Translations under genes and position numbers: made by a program | Assembly: GCA_030704615.1 (NCBI GenBank) | Contig: CM060734.1 | Location: forward strand, 31,762,042-31,822,041 | DNA from: Takakia lepidozioides | Taxonomy: Eukaryota; Streptophyta; Takakiopsida; Takakiales; Takakiaceae | Direction of reading: 5' to 3' | DNA: 60,000 nucleotides | Shown: one piece after another, positions 1 through 11,800 of the stretch | Layout of the letters: each line of letters opens with the position of its first letter | How positions within the stretch are numbered: position 1 is the first letter of the stretch | The notes under the pieces: model-generated | Told to the model about the DNA's origin: nothing | Database searches by the model: none | The model's input: only the letters and a program-made list of their open reading frames with translations

Positions 1-1
1 T

Positions 2-1291
2 GATCAACAAGGAGAACAGGTTGAGATAAAAAACCAGCACCAAATACTTGTGTTTGACACCAGGACTGGGCTTCTGAAAAGCACGCGAAGTCGTATAAAC
101 AGCAAAGAATTGATGGTCGAGGAAGAAATTGCAATGTACTCAAGCTATGGTAGCGGGGCGTACCTTTTCAAACCAACTGGGGAAGCCCAGCCACTTGTTC
201 AATCTGGAGGTTTTGTGCTGGTGACACAGGGCCCATTAATGCAAGAAGTTCTTACAGTGCCTAATTGCTTGAGCGGGCTCACACCCCTTATTCGCAGTGC
301 ACGGCTCTATGCAGGCAGTTCAGTGCAGGCATCAGTTGCCGAGATGGAGTATCATGTGGAGCTGACGGAAGAAGAGTTCAATAACAAAGAGTTGATTGCA
401 CGGTTCAAAACTGAGCTCAACAATAAACGAGTCTTCTACACGGATTTAAATGGTTTCCAGATCATCAGGCGTGAAACATATAGCAAGATCCCACTACAAG
501 GGAACTACTATCCCATGCCCTCTCTCGCCTTTCTGCAGTGCCCAGGAGGGCGACGGTTCTCAGTGCACAGCCGGCAGGCCCTGGGGGTGGCCAGCCTTAA
601 CAGAGGTGAATTGGAAGTGATGTTGGACCGGCGCCTCACACGCGATGATGGCCGGGGCCTTGCACAAGGGGTCATGGACAATCGACCATCTAGAGTAGTT
701 TTCCACTTGCTTATTGAACGCAACACCTCCACTCTCCAATCACTCTCAGATTCTTCTGCACGGTTACCTTCTTTGCTCTCTCACCGTGTAGGGGCTCAGC
801 TTGATTACCCGTTTCAGGTGTTTTTCAGCAAGGCAGAGTCCTTGAGTGCCAAAGGTGGAGATCTAGCCATGACCCATTCACCTCTGGCTGCAGACCTGCC
901 TTGTGACATACATGTGGTTAGCTTGAAGATACCTCGGCCACTGAGGGTTGGGTTATCTAAAGCTTCACATGAATTGACCCATGGCATGCTTCTGCACCGA
1001 AGAGGCTGGGATTCATCCTATAATCCTGGCCAACAGCTGAATTGTGACACTATGACTGAAAGAAATTTGGATCTCTTTTCACTGTTCAAACACTTGGTTA
1101 TCACTGAAGTCCAAAAAACATCACTCACTTTTGTACATGACGACCCCAATGAGTTTGCGCAAAGAGAGCAGTCGCATCGAAAGCAACGTGGGGGTTCTGT
1201 TACTGGACCTGTTGGTTTTTTGGAGCTTGCTCCAATGGAAATCCAGGCATTCAAATTCAATGTTGATTTAAGGAAGCGGGGACTCAACTAG
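2..1291 (+). CDS. Golgi alpha-mannosidase II, C-terminal exon (partial)
   Basis: The frame is open from base 2 to the TAG at 1289-1291 and gives the last 429 residues of a glycoside hydrolase family 38 enzyme; the catalytic N-terminal part lies upstream of the window. Recognisable conserved stretches are DLNGFQIIRRETY, KIPLQGNYYPMPSLAF, SVHSRQALGVASL and MLDRRLTRDDGRGLAQG, all typical of the C-terminal beta-sandwich half of Golgi mannosidase II. In plants this enzyme trims two mannoses from GlcNAcMan5GlcNAc2 in the Golgi lumen on the way to complex N-glycans. No intron interrupts this stretch and no stop or frameshift is seen. The lysosomal/vacuolar-type GH38 mannosidases are less likely because the RDDGRGLAQGV and NYYPMPS signatures fit the Golgi type. 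Confidence in the family is high; the 5' limit of this exon is unknown. Confidence 0.93.
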   Translation, partial: DQQGEQVEIKNQHQILVFDTRTGLLKSTRSRINSKELMVEEEIAMYSSYGSGAYLFKPTGEAQPLVQSGGFVLVTQGPLMQEVLTVPNCLSGLTPLIRSARLYAGSSVQASVAEMEYHVELTEEEFNNKELIARFKTELNNKRVFYTDLNGFQIIRRETYSKIPLQGNYYPMPSLAFLQCPGGRRFSVHSRQALGVASLNRGELEVMLDRRLTRDDGRGLAQGVMDNRPSRVVFHLLIERNTSTLQSLSDSSARLPSLLSHRVGAQLDYPFQVFFSKAESLSAKGGDLAMTHSPLAADLPCDIHVVSLKIPRPLRVGLSKASHELTHGMLLHRRGWDSSYNPGQQLNCDTMTERNLDLFSLFKHLVITEVQKTSLTFVHDDPNEFAQREQSHRKQRGGSVTGPVGFLELAPMEIQAFKFNVDLRKRGLN

Positions 1292-3596
1292 TTGCCCCTG
1301 CATATAAGTCACTTGGTACTACGGAACAAAAGCAAGAGCTGAAACAGCATTGAAAAGGAGTGTTTTTGTGGAGGGGCTGGAGGCCTTCACAACAAGAAGT
1401 GAGCAGCCGGTCACTAACACTCTTTGGTTTTGTTCCATCCTCATTTTGATTCTGGAATTGTATGCTGACCTGAGAGCGGCCTTGCTAAATTGAGCTACTA
1501 TTCTTATAATTCCGACCAATGGGAGGGTTGGAAAATCGCCAGTGCTGGCCAGCGGCCTTCACTGATATTGATATTTGCAAGTTGGTGATGTGTGCACGTA
1601 CGCAACTCTAACACTCGATGGTTCAGTAATGGACTGAGTCGCCATGCCTGGGGATGGACTGACATGAGATCATCTCTACACCAAAAGAACTTGGAAATAA
1701 ACAGAGATGCTATGAGTGCATGCTTCGCATGAAGAATGCCAAGGAGTCTGAGGCTCTTGGGAGCCTGAGCACCCTTTTTGTTAGCTAGCACTGCTATGAA
1801 TTACCATTAAAAAGTCACTATAATGTTTGTCACTGATTCAGCCCAAGTGCTTAGGGAAGGCTGGATTGGAGCATATCTCCTCATCCACTGAATCCCCTGC
1901 TTGGTACATGTTTCAACTCTTTAGAGGATTAACAGGTGGGCACAGTGAAACCTTGTGAGGCCAGTTACGGGCAACCAGATTCTCTTTTCTGAGTTGGTTG
2001 TGTCTGGATTTTGTGTGGGTGCCAACATGAGAATGGTTGGTGAACGTTTACAACCTGTGGCAAATGAGATGGACTGTATTGTGAAAGTTTTTAACTTCGT
2101 TTGTGAATTTGGGTTTGGGAGTTGTGGTAGCAGTCCTGCACGTGGATGTTCTGATGGCCAGCTCTGATCTTTTATCTCTGCACAACTAAAGGTTTCTTTC
2201 AAGAATTAACTTAATGGAACAGAGGATTAGACCCACAACAATGTAGGTGTTTTAATCTTTTGGAAGGAAAGAACAGGTTGGTAGAATTGCATTTGAAATT
2301 GATGAGCATGTGTCAGGAATGTGCTCCAATTTCTTGATAGATAGAAAGAGAGTACGAAAGAGGTAAGCACCGGGTTACTGTCTCCTTGTACACAAAAATT
2401 ATTGGCATTGCTCGTCTACTTCCTTGAGATCTCAAACACTGTATGCTTAGTTGTGGATACAAAATCCAAGTGGAAACGTTGGAAATGGAATTTGCACACG
2501 ACATCCTTCCCTCCCTACAGCTACCTTCAAGTTTATCAATTTCCAAAACGAAATACAATCTTCCCAACAGGGCCTCAGTCAACTCCTCGCACACTCATGT
2601 CGTCAATTAGGACTCATTCCTCAAAGAGCCCAAGAAGATATTTGCTTCCGAAAGCTTCACAGGCCCAGACAAAGAGTGCCGACCCATTCCTCTTCTTGCA
2701 CAGCGCACACAGAAGCAATCCACTAAACTAATGAGATAACTTACTCGTTGCACGAGAGTAGGCTTGGAAGTTGGCATGTGAACACGTGAGCCCTGCCCAT
2801 CAGACGGACGTGGGTTGCCGTCGTCAGTGACCGGCCGACTATCACACGTGCCAATCGTTCACATGTGTCATGTCATGTCTCTTTTGGGGAATTGGGCTCT
2901 TCTTGCAGCCGTCTAAAAATAAGATGAAATCGAATAAGATCATCCCTGACATAAATAAATTAACCACTGAATTAATCCCCAGGCTGGACCGTGACTGTTG
3001 AGGTCCCCACTTTTCAAAACGTGCAGGCATATTCTTTACTGTTTGCCCTTGGGGGGTCTGAAGGGCGCCTGTGGGAAGAGATATGCATAGTGGAGTGAGT
3101 CATGATACTTAGTTGATTTACAGAAATATGACTGAGAGAAGAACTATTTGTTCAGTTCATCAGACCTCACATTACCAATCAACCATTGCTTCCTGCTGCT
3201 CTCTTGAGCGGACGCTTTGTCTCATCAAAGTCGAGTTCAAGCACTATTCATTCATTTAAAACCCGATGAAGGCCGCAATTACCAGCCGCTCTTGTTGTTT
3301 CATTGCATGTTGGCCCACCGGTGTTGTGGGTATATATTGGTTGGAAGTTGGAAGGTTTTCTAGGCACCTTTCTTTATGCATGGCAAATTTTTCGAGACTC
3401 TTCATGTGAAGGGCGGCCCAACTTGAACTCAACATTTGATTTTGTAGGGCATTTTTGACAACTGCGCTTATTTGAAGGGGAAATGGCCTCTACAAGGGCA
3501 TAGACGTCGAACTCACCACTCTAGACTTAATTCCTCGGTTGGACCATGCAACTATACTGCCTAGGATAATGGCTGTGTGGCTACTGCATCTCGAGC
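1292..3596. other. Mannosidase 3' UTR and intergenic sequence, no gene seen
   Basis: No reading frame here resembles a known protein. The first part must hold the mannosidase 3' UTR. The rest has no repeat or RNA gene that I can support. Confidence 0.5.
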
Positions 3597-3689
3597 CTCA
3601 GATTCCAGTATAGAGAGAGAGAGAGAGGACTCCGGCCAAAGCCGGGTAACCAAGAGCCACTTTGCCTTGCGGCTACTCAGATTCCAGTA
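3597..3689 (-). mobile_element. Tiny 5'-truncated retroelement tail with target-site duplication
   Basis: A 65-bp insert (3611-3675) is flanked by a perfect 14-bp direct repeat, CTCAGATTCCAGTA, at 3597-3610 and 3676-3689. On the minus strand it reads from GTAGCCGCAAGGCAAAG to GGAGTCC and then a (CT)n run. The same 3' tail ends the LINE-like remnant at 54.7-55.6 kb. The perfect duplication and terminal simple repeat are what target-primed reverse transcription leaves after an extreme 5' truncation. Confidence 0.75.
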
Positions 3690-4330
3690 AATATTATTTC
3701 CGTCGCAGCAGAGAAAGAGTTGGGGGGCATTGTGAAATAGAGGGTCCTGAAAATGGGACATCACAACTTCCCAAAATTTTGGCGGGAAAGCGGATATGAA
3801 GAGGGTATAGGTGTGTGTGCAACATAGCTGGCAGAGTAATATTAGACAAGAAGCAGAGCAGCTGCAGGCAATTTTAAACACAGGTTTCAGAAATGGGCAG
3901 ACAACAGTGCATAACGGTCCTTTAGTTCATGGCACAACTAATCCCTTTGTAATTAATTTATGCAGTGGCTAATCGTTAAGTAATTAGTGATACGGTTATG
4001 TAGGACATGGGGGTTAACTTGACGGAACGGCACGGGACGGCACGGAGAAGCCGTGAGGAGGGAGGAGTTGGCAACGTGAAGGAGGGTTAGCGCGAGCAGA
4101 TTTGACGGCGCGCTAGCTCCAGCCTCGCCGGCTATGGCGGCCCTGCAGCGCTGCTGTCTTAAAACGCTGGCTGGGTTTGAGCCGCTTTCTAAGCCGTTTT
4201 CGGCGCACCCTGCATCTGTCGTCCTCTCCTTGCGAGATGAGAGGCAATTGGAGCGGAGGAGAAGGGGGGTCTTCGTGATGTTGCGAAGGCTGCACTTGTC
4301 TTGGTTGGGAGTTGGAAGGGCGTAGTTGGA

Positions 4331-5128
4331 ATGAGAGCTTTCTTCCGAAAGATGAAGGGGTTTTGCAATGCTGGGTGCGGGGTGCAGCCTGTGAGAATGA
4401 CATATGGTGATGGGCAAGTCATCTATCTTGCTCCACAGACGACTGTGGAAGAGGTGTTGCAAGCCTGTCCCCACCACTTTGTTTGCCAACTGTGCTCTAA
4501 CAGCTCCGGCCAACAGATCAATCAAATGCTGTCTCTCGACACTGAGCTTGAAAGTGAGTGCATGTATTTCCTCCTCCCCCTTCCCCGGCTTTTCCCAGCC
4601 GCCCGTCCCTCGCAATCGTGCACCTGCTTCGCACATTGCCAGGAAACATCTGCGGACCGTACAGATGCGGAGAGATTTGACGGCAACTCCCAGTTGAGAG
4701 TGTTTAGCTCGCTGCAGAGGGTCGCTTCCGCCTTTCGGTATAGCAAGCAGAGTATAAGGTACATGTCGTTCTTCCAATGTGCTGGCAACCCTTCAAAGTC
4801 CAGAGTCGTGCCAGATTCCACCTTGTTCTCGGCGGGAAGGGCTGCCCCAGCTGATCGTAATGTCCACCACCAACGCAGTAAATACTGCCAGTGGAGGCCC
4901 ATGCTCAATTGCATTTCAGAGGAGAATGCTGTGGAAGGTGCAGAAGACAATGATGTGGAAGGTGCACTTCAGGAGTTCAAGTTTGGATTCAGGTTTACTA
5001 GAGGATGCCGAACAGCTAAGAAGGTGGCTCCCAAACCCCCTCTTCCTCGGAAGGTGATGCACAATTCAACAATGCCCAATTTGCTGAAGTCTGCATCAGA
5101 ATCTGCGTCACGCTACCGCTCAGGGTAA
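4331..5128 (+). CDS. PADRE-domain (DUF4228) protein
   Basis: A 265-residue protein starting at the first in-frame ATG (4331); an ATG at 4352 is an alternative. Residues about 20-90 form a PADRE domain: a VRMTYGDGQVIYL strand, then a segment ending FVCQL, then DTELESECMYFLLPLPRLFP, which matches the family pattern of a hydrophobic leader, D-x-EL and (Y/F)(F/L)LLP. Near the C-terminus WRPMLNCISE matches the short W(K/R)PxLxSISE motif seen in many members. These small plant proteins are often induced by pathogens or abiotic stress; their biochemical role is unknown. A donor-like CAGG/GTAAGA overlaps the stop. If it is used with the acceptor ending at 5396, the protein would continue in frame for 18 residues before a new stop, so the last exon is uncertain. 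Family assignment is fairly sure, symbol unknown. Confidence 0.8.
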   Translation: MRAFFRKMKGFCNAGCGVQPVRMTYGDGQVIYLAPQTTVEEVLQACPHHFVCQLCSNSSGQQINQMLSLDTELESECMYFLLPLPRLFPAARPSQSCTCFAHCQETSADRTDAERFDGNSQLRVFSSLQRVASAFRYSKQSIRYMSFFQCAGNPSKSRVVPDSTLFSAGRAAPADRNVHHQRSKYCQWRPMLNCISEENAVEGAEDNDVEGALQEFKFGFRFTRGCRTAKKVAPKPPLPRKVMHNSTMPNLLKSASESASRYRSG

Positions 5129-8089
5129 GAAAACAATCCTATGTGCGTGCATCGTTCTCCTTGTGTTAGGGGTGGTCAGTCTTCGAGGCAGGTTTTTACA
5201 CTCGTCTTCTTAACGTAGTCTTTCCGTATCACTTCCGGCCCCTACTTTCCTCCCGTACAAGGGCTCCCTTTGAGTGAGGTCGCTGAGTTTCGCACCGTCA
5301 GTCGGCGTGAAGATTAAGTATCGACCACAGAGTAGGTTACAAATCTTACTTCCATCCTGTAGTAATTGATGAGTGCGAAATTGTATTTGGATGCAGGAAT
5401 AATGCGACGGTCGGCACGCAGATGGACGACCTATCAAGCCTTCTATTTATTTGAGACTTGCCCCGATTCTCTCCAGGGAGCAATGGGTGCTGCAAGGTTT
5501 ACAGTCCTTAGAGCCGAAATGTTTTTCCAGCAACTCTATACGGATTTGGTTACGGGTGCTGCACATTTCTGATTGGGGATTGTAATTCTGTTAGCCAGAT
5601 TTTTTTCAAGTCTTCGAATTAGACCTGGGTGTCTGATGGTGAGGATAGGGAATTGCGAAAGGTGCGCTTTTTTTGCTTAGCCCGAAGTGGACTTAGTATG
5701 GCTCATCTAGCGCAGGTGTAGCGACTGATCCTCCAGTTTTAGTAAACTACTCTTCTCAAAGTTTGGACGTTATTGCCACCTCCATCTTGGAGGACCCTCA
5801 GAACTAAAAGTCCCGTTACAGCCACGAGAGAAGGATAGTATGAGATTGTCAGCTGTGAAATGACCTAAATGAAGCACACCCACCGCAGAATTAACAGAGA
5901 GGTTCCAGAAAGCTGAGTTCAGGGTACCATCAGATAAGGCTCCAAACAATGGCAACTGAGAAAACAGAGACGGGACACACCGCACATACATACGTGAAAG
6001 ACAATGAGAACGCCTCAGGATATATAACGGACTATGCAGTGTTGGCCTTTTGGTCAGGGAACAAGATGGGAATGATTTAGAACCCCGAGACAGAGTATAT
6101 ATCTCTAGATCTCCAAGCTTTTGTCGTGCTTTTGTGAGCTCGCACCTGTGACTTCAACGCATGTTGTGAGAACATTTCCAAGATTTGACTGCAATAACTT
6201 TCAAACTACAACCATCCGTGGAAGTGAAAGGTGAGGCGCGTCATCATCAACCGTAATGAAAGAGCGGCAACAAATCTCACTACGCAAACCTCATCTTCAG
6301 ACATTGTAGGCACATGTGACGAGTGAAAATCTAGATTAGGCCTTGTTCCATGAGGTATCTACTTAGACGTCAAATGTGTCTGCTGACGGAACTTGGGCTC
6401 ACATGGGTTACAGCCCCATCCTGACCCCCGTCCCCTGCAGGATCATGAGAGAGTCTTGGTGGGCCATTGAAAGGGCCTTGTGCAATCAAACTCTTGTGGG
6501 CCCCTTTCTGTTCGGAACTCTTTCCAGGGAGACTGAGCTCATAACAGGACATGGCCCAAGCTGGGCTGTACGTGCAGCTGTGTATTTGGTGATGATTGTG
6601 CCTCGAGGATCACTGGTATGAGTGGGCCAGTCCATGACCAAACATAATATCCATCACGCTTGCCTTTGCAAAGGGTTTATCTCATATACTCACAACTTTT
6701 TAACTTCAGCGTGTAACCCACCAGGGCCAAAATTCCTTGCCGCAGATCATTGGTGTAGAGTATACAGAGTATACAGCTTCACACGTTCGTTGGTAGCAAT
6801 TGAGGCACGTTTGCCACGTCAACTGGCAAAAGGCCCTGCTTAGGCCCCTATTGCTGCTCCGAAAGTGAAAGCTAGAAGTTTTCTTTGTGGGCAGCCGTCC
6901 ACTGTTCGAAAACAACAAAAGGATCAAACGCATAGTAAGAAGAATCCAGATCATTACAAATATACATATGCTTACGGTGGAGCTGGGCCCTCTCTAAAGA
7001 AAGATGTGTACATGTGGAGCCTTCACCTGCGCTGATGGTTTGTTATTCTCAACGTCCACGGGAAAAACTATGGGACATTGACATCTCCTCCAGTCATCTA
7101 TTCTAATCGGTTCCTGATCGATTCCATGAGGCATCTCCGCATACAAGAGTTGCGGATAAGATATCTGTGCTAAATTTAGTAGATGATTAGCGTTCAATAA
7201 CTGTATACTGATCTAGATGTTCTCATCTTCCAATCTACTGTTCACTGAGTGCCTGGACGTCTGGAGTACCACCAACTTTAGAAGTGATGATTGATATTTA
7301 TACTTCTAAAAATACAATGAATTCAACTTTCAAATCGTCCGAGCTGTTGCCAAACTGTAATACTGCGAAAAGGCCCGAGCTGGCTGCGAGGACACCGAGC
7401 GCCGGTTGAGACTTCACAGCTTTATGACGTCGATGGACTTACTCATGGATAACAGTATTAGAACAATTAGTACAGATAAAATCTGCTTCTGGCCCTCCAT
7501 GCTCATGCAATGCAAGTTCTCCACCCTAGCAGTGACTCAAGCTTCAAGCTCTCCAGGAGTGGGATGGGTTCAAGATCTTGCAAGAGATGCCAGGCAACTC
7601 ATCGAAGTACTTGTCCTCAAGACAGGGATATCAAGGTTCAAATCTAAAGAAAGATGGAGTAGATTGATCATGTCCCACTAAAGCTCGCCGAACAACGAAT
7701 CCATATTACCCGTGGCTACTTCGAAATCAGGATCCTTCACACGCATATCTAGATGTCACAGCGCCCAAGCAAGATGTGGCATCCAATATATCAAAATTTT
7801 CTATTTTTTACTGATAAAAGTATCACACTCCTTAAACAAGTAGAGTGAACAGGACTGAACTGGATGTTCCCTGGAAAAAATGCTAGAAGCAAGTATGTGC
7901 TGATCAATCAAGATGATCTACAATTTTTCCTCATCCCAGCTGATACAAGTTTTGCGTTACATCAGAAAGGAAGGTTTGAATTCACTGTACATACATGTTA
8001 CAGTACATCTCATCTAAGAGTGTGCGAAGAAGAATTTCATTTCAACTCGTGAGTTGTGCAAGAACATACGATTTGGAGGACACACGAAA
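5129..8089. other. Intergenic region between the two PADRE genes
   Basis: It holds the 3' ends of both converging PADRE transcripts. No other coding region is recognisable; the reading frames at 6.37-6.84 kb and 7.4-7.7 kb lack family motifs and look like chance. No strong repeat was seen. Confidence 0.45.
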
Positions 8090-8863
8090 CTAGGCTGAGT
8101 AGATGGACCTCCCTGAGGTGATCTGTCGTTGTCTGGGATCAACAGAGTAAGAGAAAACTAGTCCCTGGTAGCTATTTGTACTGTCAAACTCATGGATCGC
8201 CATAACCTCAGAGATGCTCTGAAGCACTGGTTTCCAAGCTATGTTCCTTCTTCTGCGGGGCCGGGTTTTCGGAATTTGAAGCGGTGTCATGGACAGGTGG
8301 GGTGTCTCTGTCGCAGTTCTTTCCTGTTTCATGGCTCCCGCGGCCTCCGACAGCTTCGTAGGCAGTCGAATTCTTGCCAGATACCGCTTCAATGTGGCCA
8401 GCGTTATGCGGTATCTATGGGGTTGCTCGACCCAGAAATTTGGTAGAGTTCCAGCCTGCTTTTGATTTGGTCTCTCACTCACTGGACTTTCCGGTGTGCT
8501 CAATTGCATAGCCGCTAAATGGCTATCAAAGACTCTCCTGGTGTTAGAGGCTTTGGAACCCTGCAAGAACGTCGGGGAAGCTGGTCGGGCTAATTTGAAT
8601 GTGATCGATGTCGACGGTAATACCCCCGGAATAGGACATAGAAAGTAGGTCTGGCCCCTCTCTAACTCGGCATCAGCGGGCATTCGATGCAAAAACGTTG
8701 AGGGGCTGCCACGGCAAACAAAATGATTTGGATGTTCGAGCAAAAGCTCGCAGACGTTGTAAGACTTTGACGTCAAGTACTCGATGTGGCCGTCCGGATG
8801 GACCACACTCACTGTCTGTTGCTCCCAGTCGACAGTGACGCACGTTAGTGCGCTATCACCCAT
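8090..8863 (-). CDS. PADRE-domain (DUF4228) protein
   Basis: A 257-residue product when read from the ATG at 8863 (MGDSALTCVTVDWEQQ). The open frame runs 48 codons further upstream, but that extension has no family resemblance and the MG start fits the family. Residues about 13-80 form a PADRE domain: TVSVVHPDGHIEYLTS, then HPNHFVCRGS, then DAELERGQTYFLCPIPGVLP. Near the C-terminus a basic run RPRRRRN precedes AWKPVLQSISE, the family's second motif. The upstream neighbour at 4.3 kb is of the same family on the opposite strand, but the two are alike only at motif level. Function is not known biochemically; many relatives are stress-induced. No break or frameshift is seen. Confidence 0.82.
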   Translation of the reverse strand: MGDSALTCVTVDWEQQTVSVVHPDGHIEYLTSKSYNVCELLLEHPNHFVCRGSPSTFLHRMPADAELERGQTYFLCPIPGVLPSTSITFKLARPASPTFLQGSKASNTRRVFDSHLAAMQLSTPESPVSERPNQKQAGTLPNFWVEQPHRYRITLATLKRYLARIRLPTKLSEAAGAMKQERTATETPHLSMTPLQIPKTRPRRRRNIAWKPVLQSISEVMAIHEFDSTNSYQGLVFSYSVDPRQRQITSGRSIYSA

Positions 8864-11800
8864 TGTGTCATTTCCTTGTAGTGAACAATGGAATCTTTTA
8901 TGAAAGCTTGAAAAGAGTCCCCTTCTCACGTCTGATGTCTCGAAGCTTGGACTACTTGACTTCTGACCTGGAACTCGGACCTCCCACCAGCTTCTGGATG
9001 CCCCCATCTACCTCGCCTATACTTGATCCCTTAATCTATGGACTAGCTGGGTGTACATAAATTCACAAGTAAAGATCAGTGAATTCTGTGTCTTTGAGGA
9101 AGCACATATACCTCTAATTGAGCCAGCTGATATGCCGTCGGAAGTCGACTGGCATCCAACGATAACAATAAGCAAGTCGAGAGCTGCAGCTACGTCGCTT
9201 TCCCAGACCCAGGTGCTTCTAATCACCAAGCTCCAACCAGCAGAATGTTGCATAGATCTGTTTGACCAAGTAATTTATCAAGTACTGGGTCCTAAGGATT
9301 GAAGACTGAGAGGTAATTGTCGCAGACGTTCACGACTATCTAGATAGAACTCAGCGGAATCATACACGAGAAGAACAGGGATGCAGTATTTGAAACCCGG
9401 ATGGTCTAGCAACACTTTCGTTTCATGCGATCGTGATAGAAACGAGAGAGAGAGAGAGAGATCTAAAGGACTCGAACTGAAGAGAAAGAAAGAAAGGGAC
9501 GTCAGAGTTGGAGAGAGGTGGACATGTCTGAACGTTCTCGACTGTAAAGCGTGCTTCTACACAGGGCTGTGCTCAGAATTTCTCACAGAAGCCAAGGAGA
9601 AGCGATGCAGACCAGGCCCGGATAGCTGTAGAGAAACAAAAGTGCACAGAGACAACCGTGTAAAGTGCTTACAGCAATGATGATGGAGAAGCCATAACTC
9701 GTCGACAGCGACGAGGCCACAGAGAGCGGGCCAGCGCGTTGCTCCCGCTGCCCCACTTATAAAAACCCGTTATTTGTGGCAGCCCGCAGATCCTCCCAAC
9801 TACTTTTTTTACATTCACAGAGTCGGCCCAAACGGCTTTTGATTTATTCCATTACTTAACTATTTAAATAATGTTTAGCGATCGGCACAAAGTCTCCGGC
9901 CGAAGTGATTCCTACTGTACGCCTGCCACGTGTATCCCTAGGGTTGATTAGCTACAGTGCGAAAACATAGGGTGCGGGTCATGGGCTGTTAAGGTCTGGC
10001 ACGAGGCGGCGAGGGGCCAACGGATCTAGCCAGACGGGCTATAGTCTGGCTATTGCTTTTTCCATTCATATGGATGGTTGTCATCAATCTCTCATCCCTG
10101 AAAGATCGTGGATGATAAGTTTTATGGAGCCCACAGGCCCATGTGCGAAGCCGCAGGAGAGAGTAACGTTGCAGAGGAGCTCAGAGCACATGGGCTCCAT
10201 GGCTGCCCGTTTGCTCAATGGAGGAGCTGCTCCATCACCTCTTATGTATCTAGACTCCTGTTTTTGGGAGAGATAAAGACGAGTGCATTTAGCGTTACGC
10301 TGGACAGAGATAGGGCAGTGATGAGGGTGGAGTTATATGATGCAGCGATGAATTGGTTCAGCTGGCGAAGTACAAGCTGGACAGTGGGGAAAGGGAGCTG
10401 GATGTACAGGAGAGAGATGACCCAGCTTGTTAGTGACGAATCTAGGACAAGAGATTATACACACATGTGCAGTGTGTCTCGTGATCCGTCTTTCTTGACG
10501 TCGACCGACGTGTTGAACCCAGCAACTTTGGTCTTCGCCTGTTTGATTTTCTTGGTGGCGATGTGAGCCGTGCGTATGCCAACAGGAGGACTTTGCATTC
10601 CTGCATCTGGACAAAGATTTGGGCGTTTTCTGTAAGACACATCTGGAATTTACAAACTCATTATGGTCCACATTCTCATATTTGAGTTTTAATTATTATA
10701 GTAAGTGAGCAGTAAGCAATCGTTCTACGAGGCCTCCTTCTCGAATCACGAAAGGTTTTTCCATTACTAACATCGCAGATTCACAGAGTCTGCTCGGATC
10801 CGGGAGTGAGGGAGCATCTCGGGAGCATGTATTCCTGAAGATCAGCAAATATTAGCTTGATTTCTACTAACATCGCCTTACAACGAGGCCAGTTAAGGGG
10901 CCAGTTCCTATACACAAATGATACCGAGAAAGGTGTCAGCTACTGGCCAGCAGCTTCTTAGAGAACGAATAGACGACTTGGCTCAATTTTCCTTTAAATC
11001 CAGGAAAAAAAATCTTTAAGCGATTACCTAGGGATGTCTCGTCAGCGCGAGTACCTTCTCTGCAGTTGTTGTGGCACATGCACAAAGCCCAATCACTTGG
11101 GTTAATAAGACTTCGGCGATTACTTCCTGATGCCCGATGTTCTCGACATCTTAGAGACAGTGAGAGACGTGACAGATCCGGATCGAACCGGTCGATGCTT
11201 GATCATAGAGCATGCGTTGTATGGATTTTCATTCATAAGATTGATGCATGCAGAAAATTAGCCACGCCATAGCCCCATCAGTCACTTCATCAGCGCACAA
11301 GTTCCTAGTCTTTTTGCACGTTTGTGTGTGGGGGCGGTTGACAAGGGAGCGAGTGGGATCGAGAAAAGAGTTTGATTGAGTTCGATTGATTCTTTCTTAT
11401 TTGCTGTCTACATACAGTACTTGCGGACCTTCCAGTTCAAGCTGCATTTAGTGCAAGTAATTTGTCAATTTAAAACTTGTCAATTAAAATGTATCCTCTC
11501 CATTTTATTTTTTTATCAATTTTATATGTCACTGCAATTGGATTTGATAACCTAGAAGATTAGAATGCATTTTGGGTAGAAGGGAAAAAGTAAGCAGGGA
11601 GACAAGATTCAGAGGATGCTCAAACTCCATGGATCTGCAGAGACTGCGGCAGCATGCTGAATCGCTACAACTAGATGGTTCGATCCACACGGAGCGAGAG
11701 TGCTGCAATTGTTTTAAGATCAGCACATTTTGAATGCAGTCCTGAGAAAACTCCTGACAATACCAGCGCCCATGAAACCCACTGAGCTGCACAAAACCAG

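Noticed and set aside
8864-9007. N-terminal extension of the second PADRE protein
   Set aside because: Open by chance; the 48 extra residues do not resemble the family and the downstream MG start does.
10108-10671. 152-codon plus-strand frame and 112-codon minus-strand frame
   Set aside because: They overlap each other, have no motifs or splice support, and have composition like the spacer.
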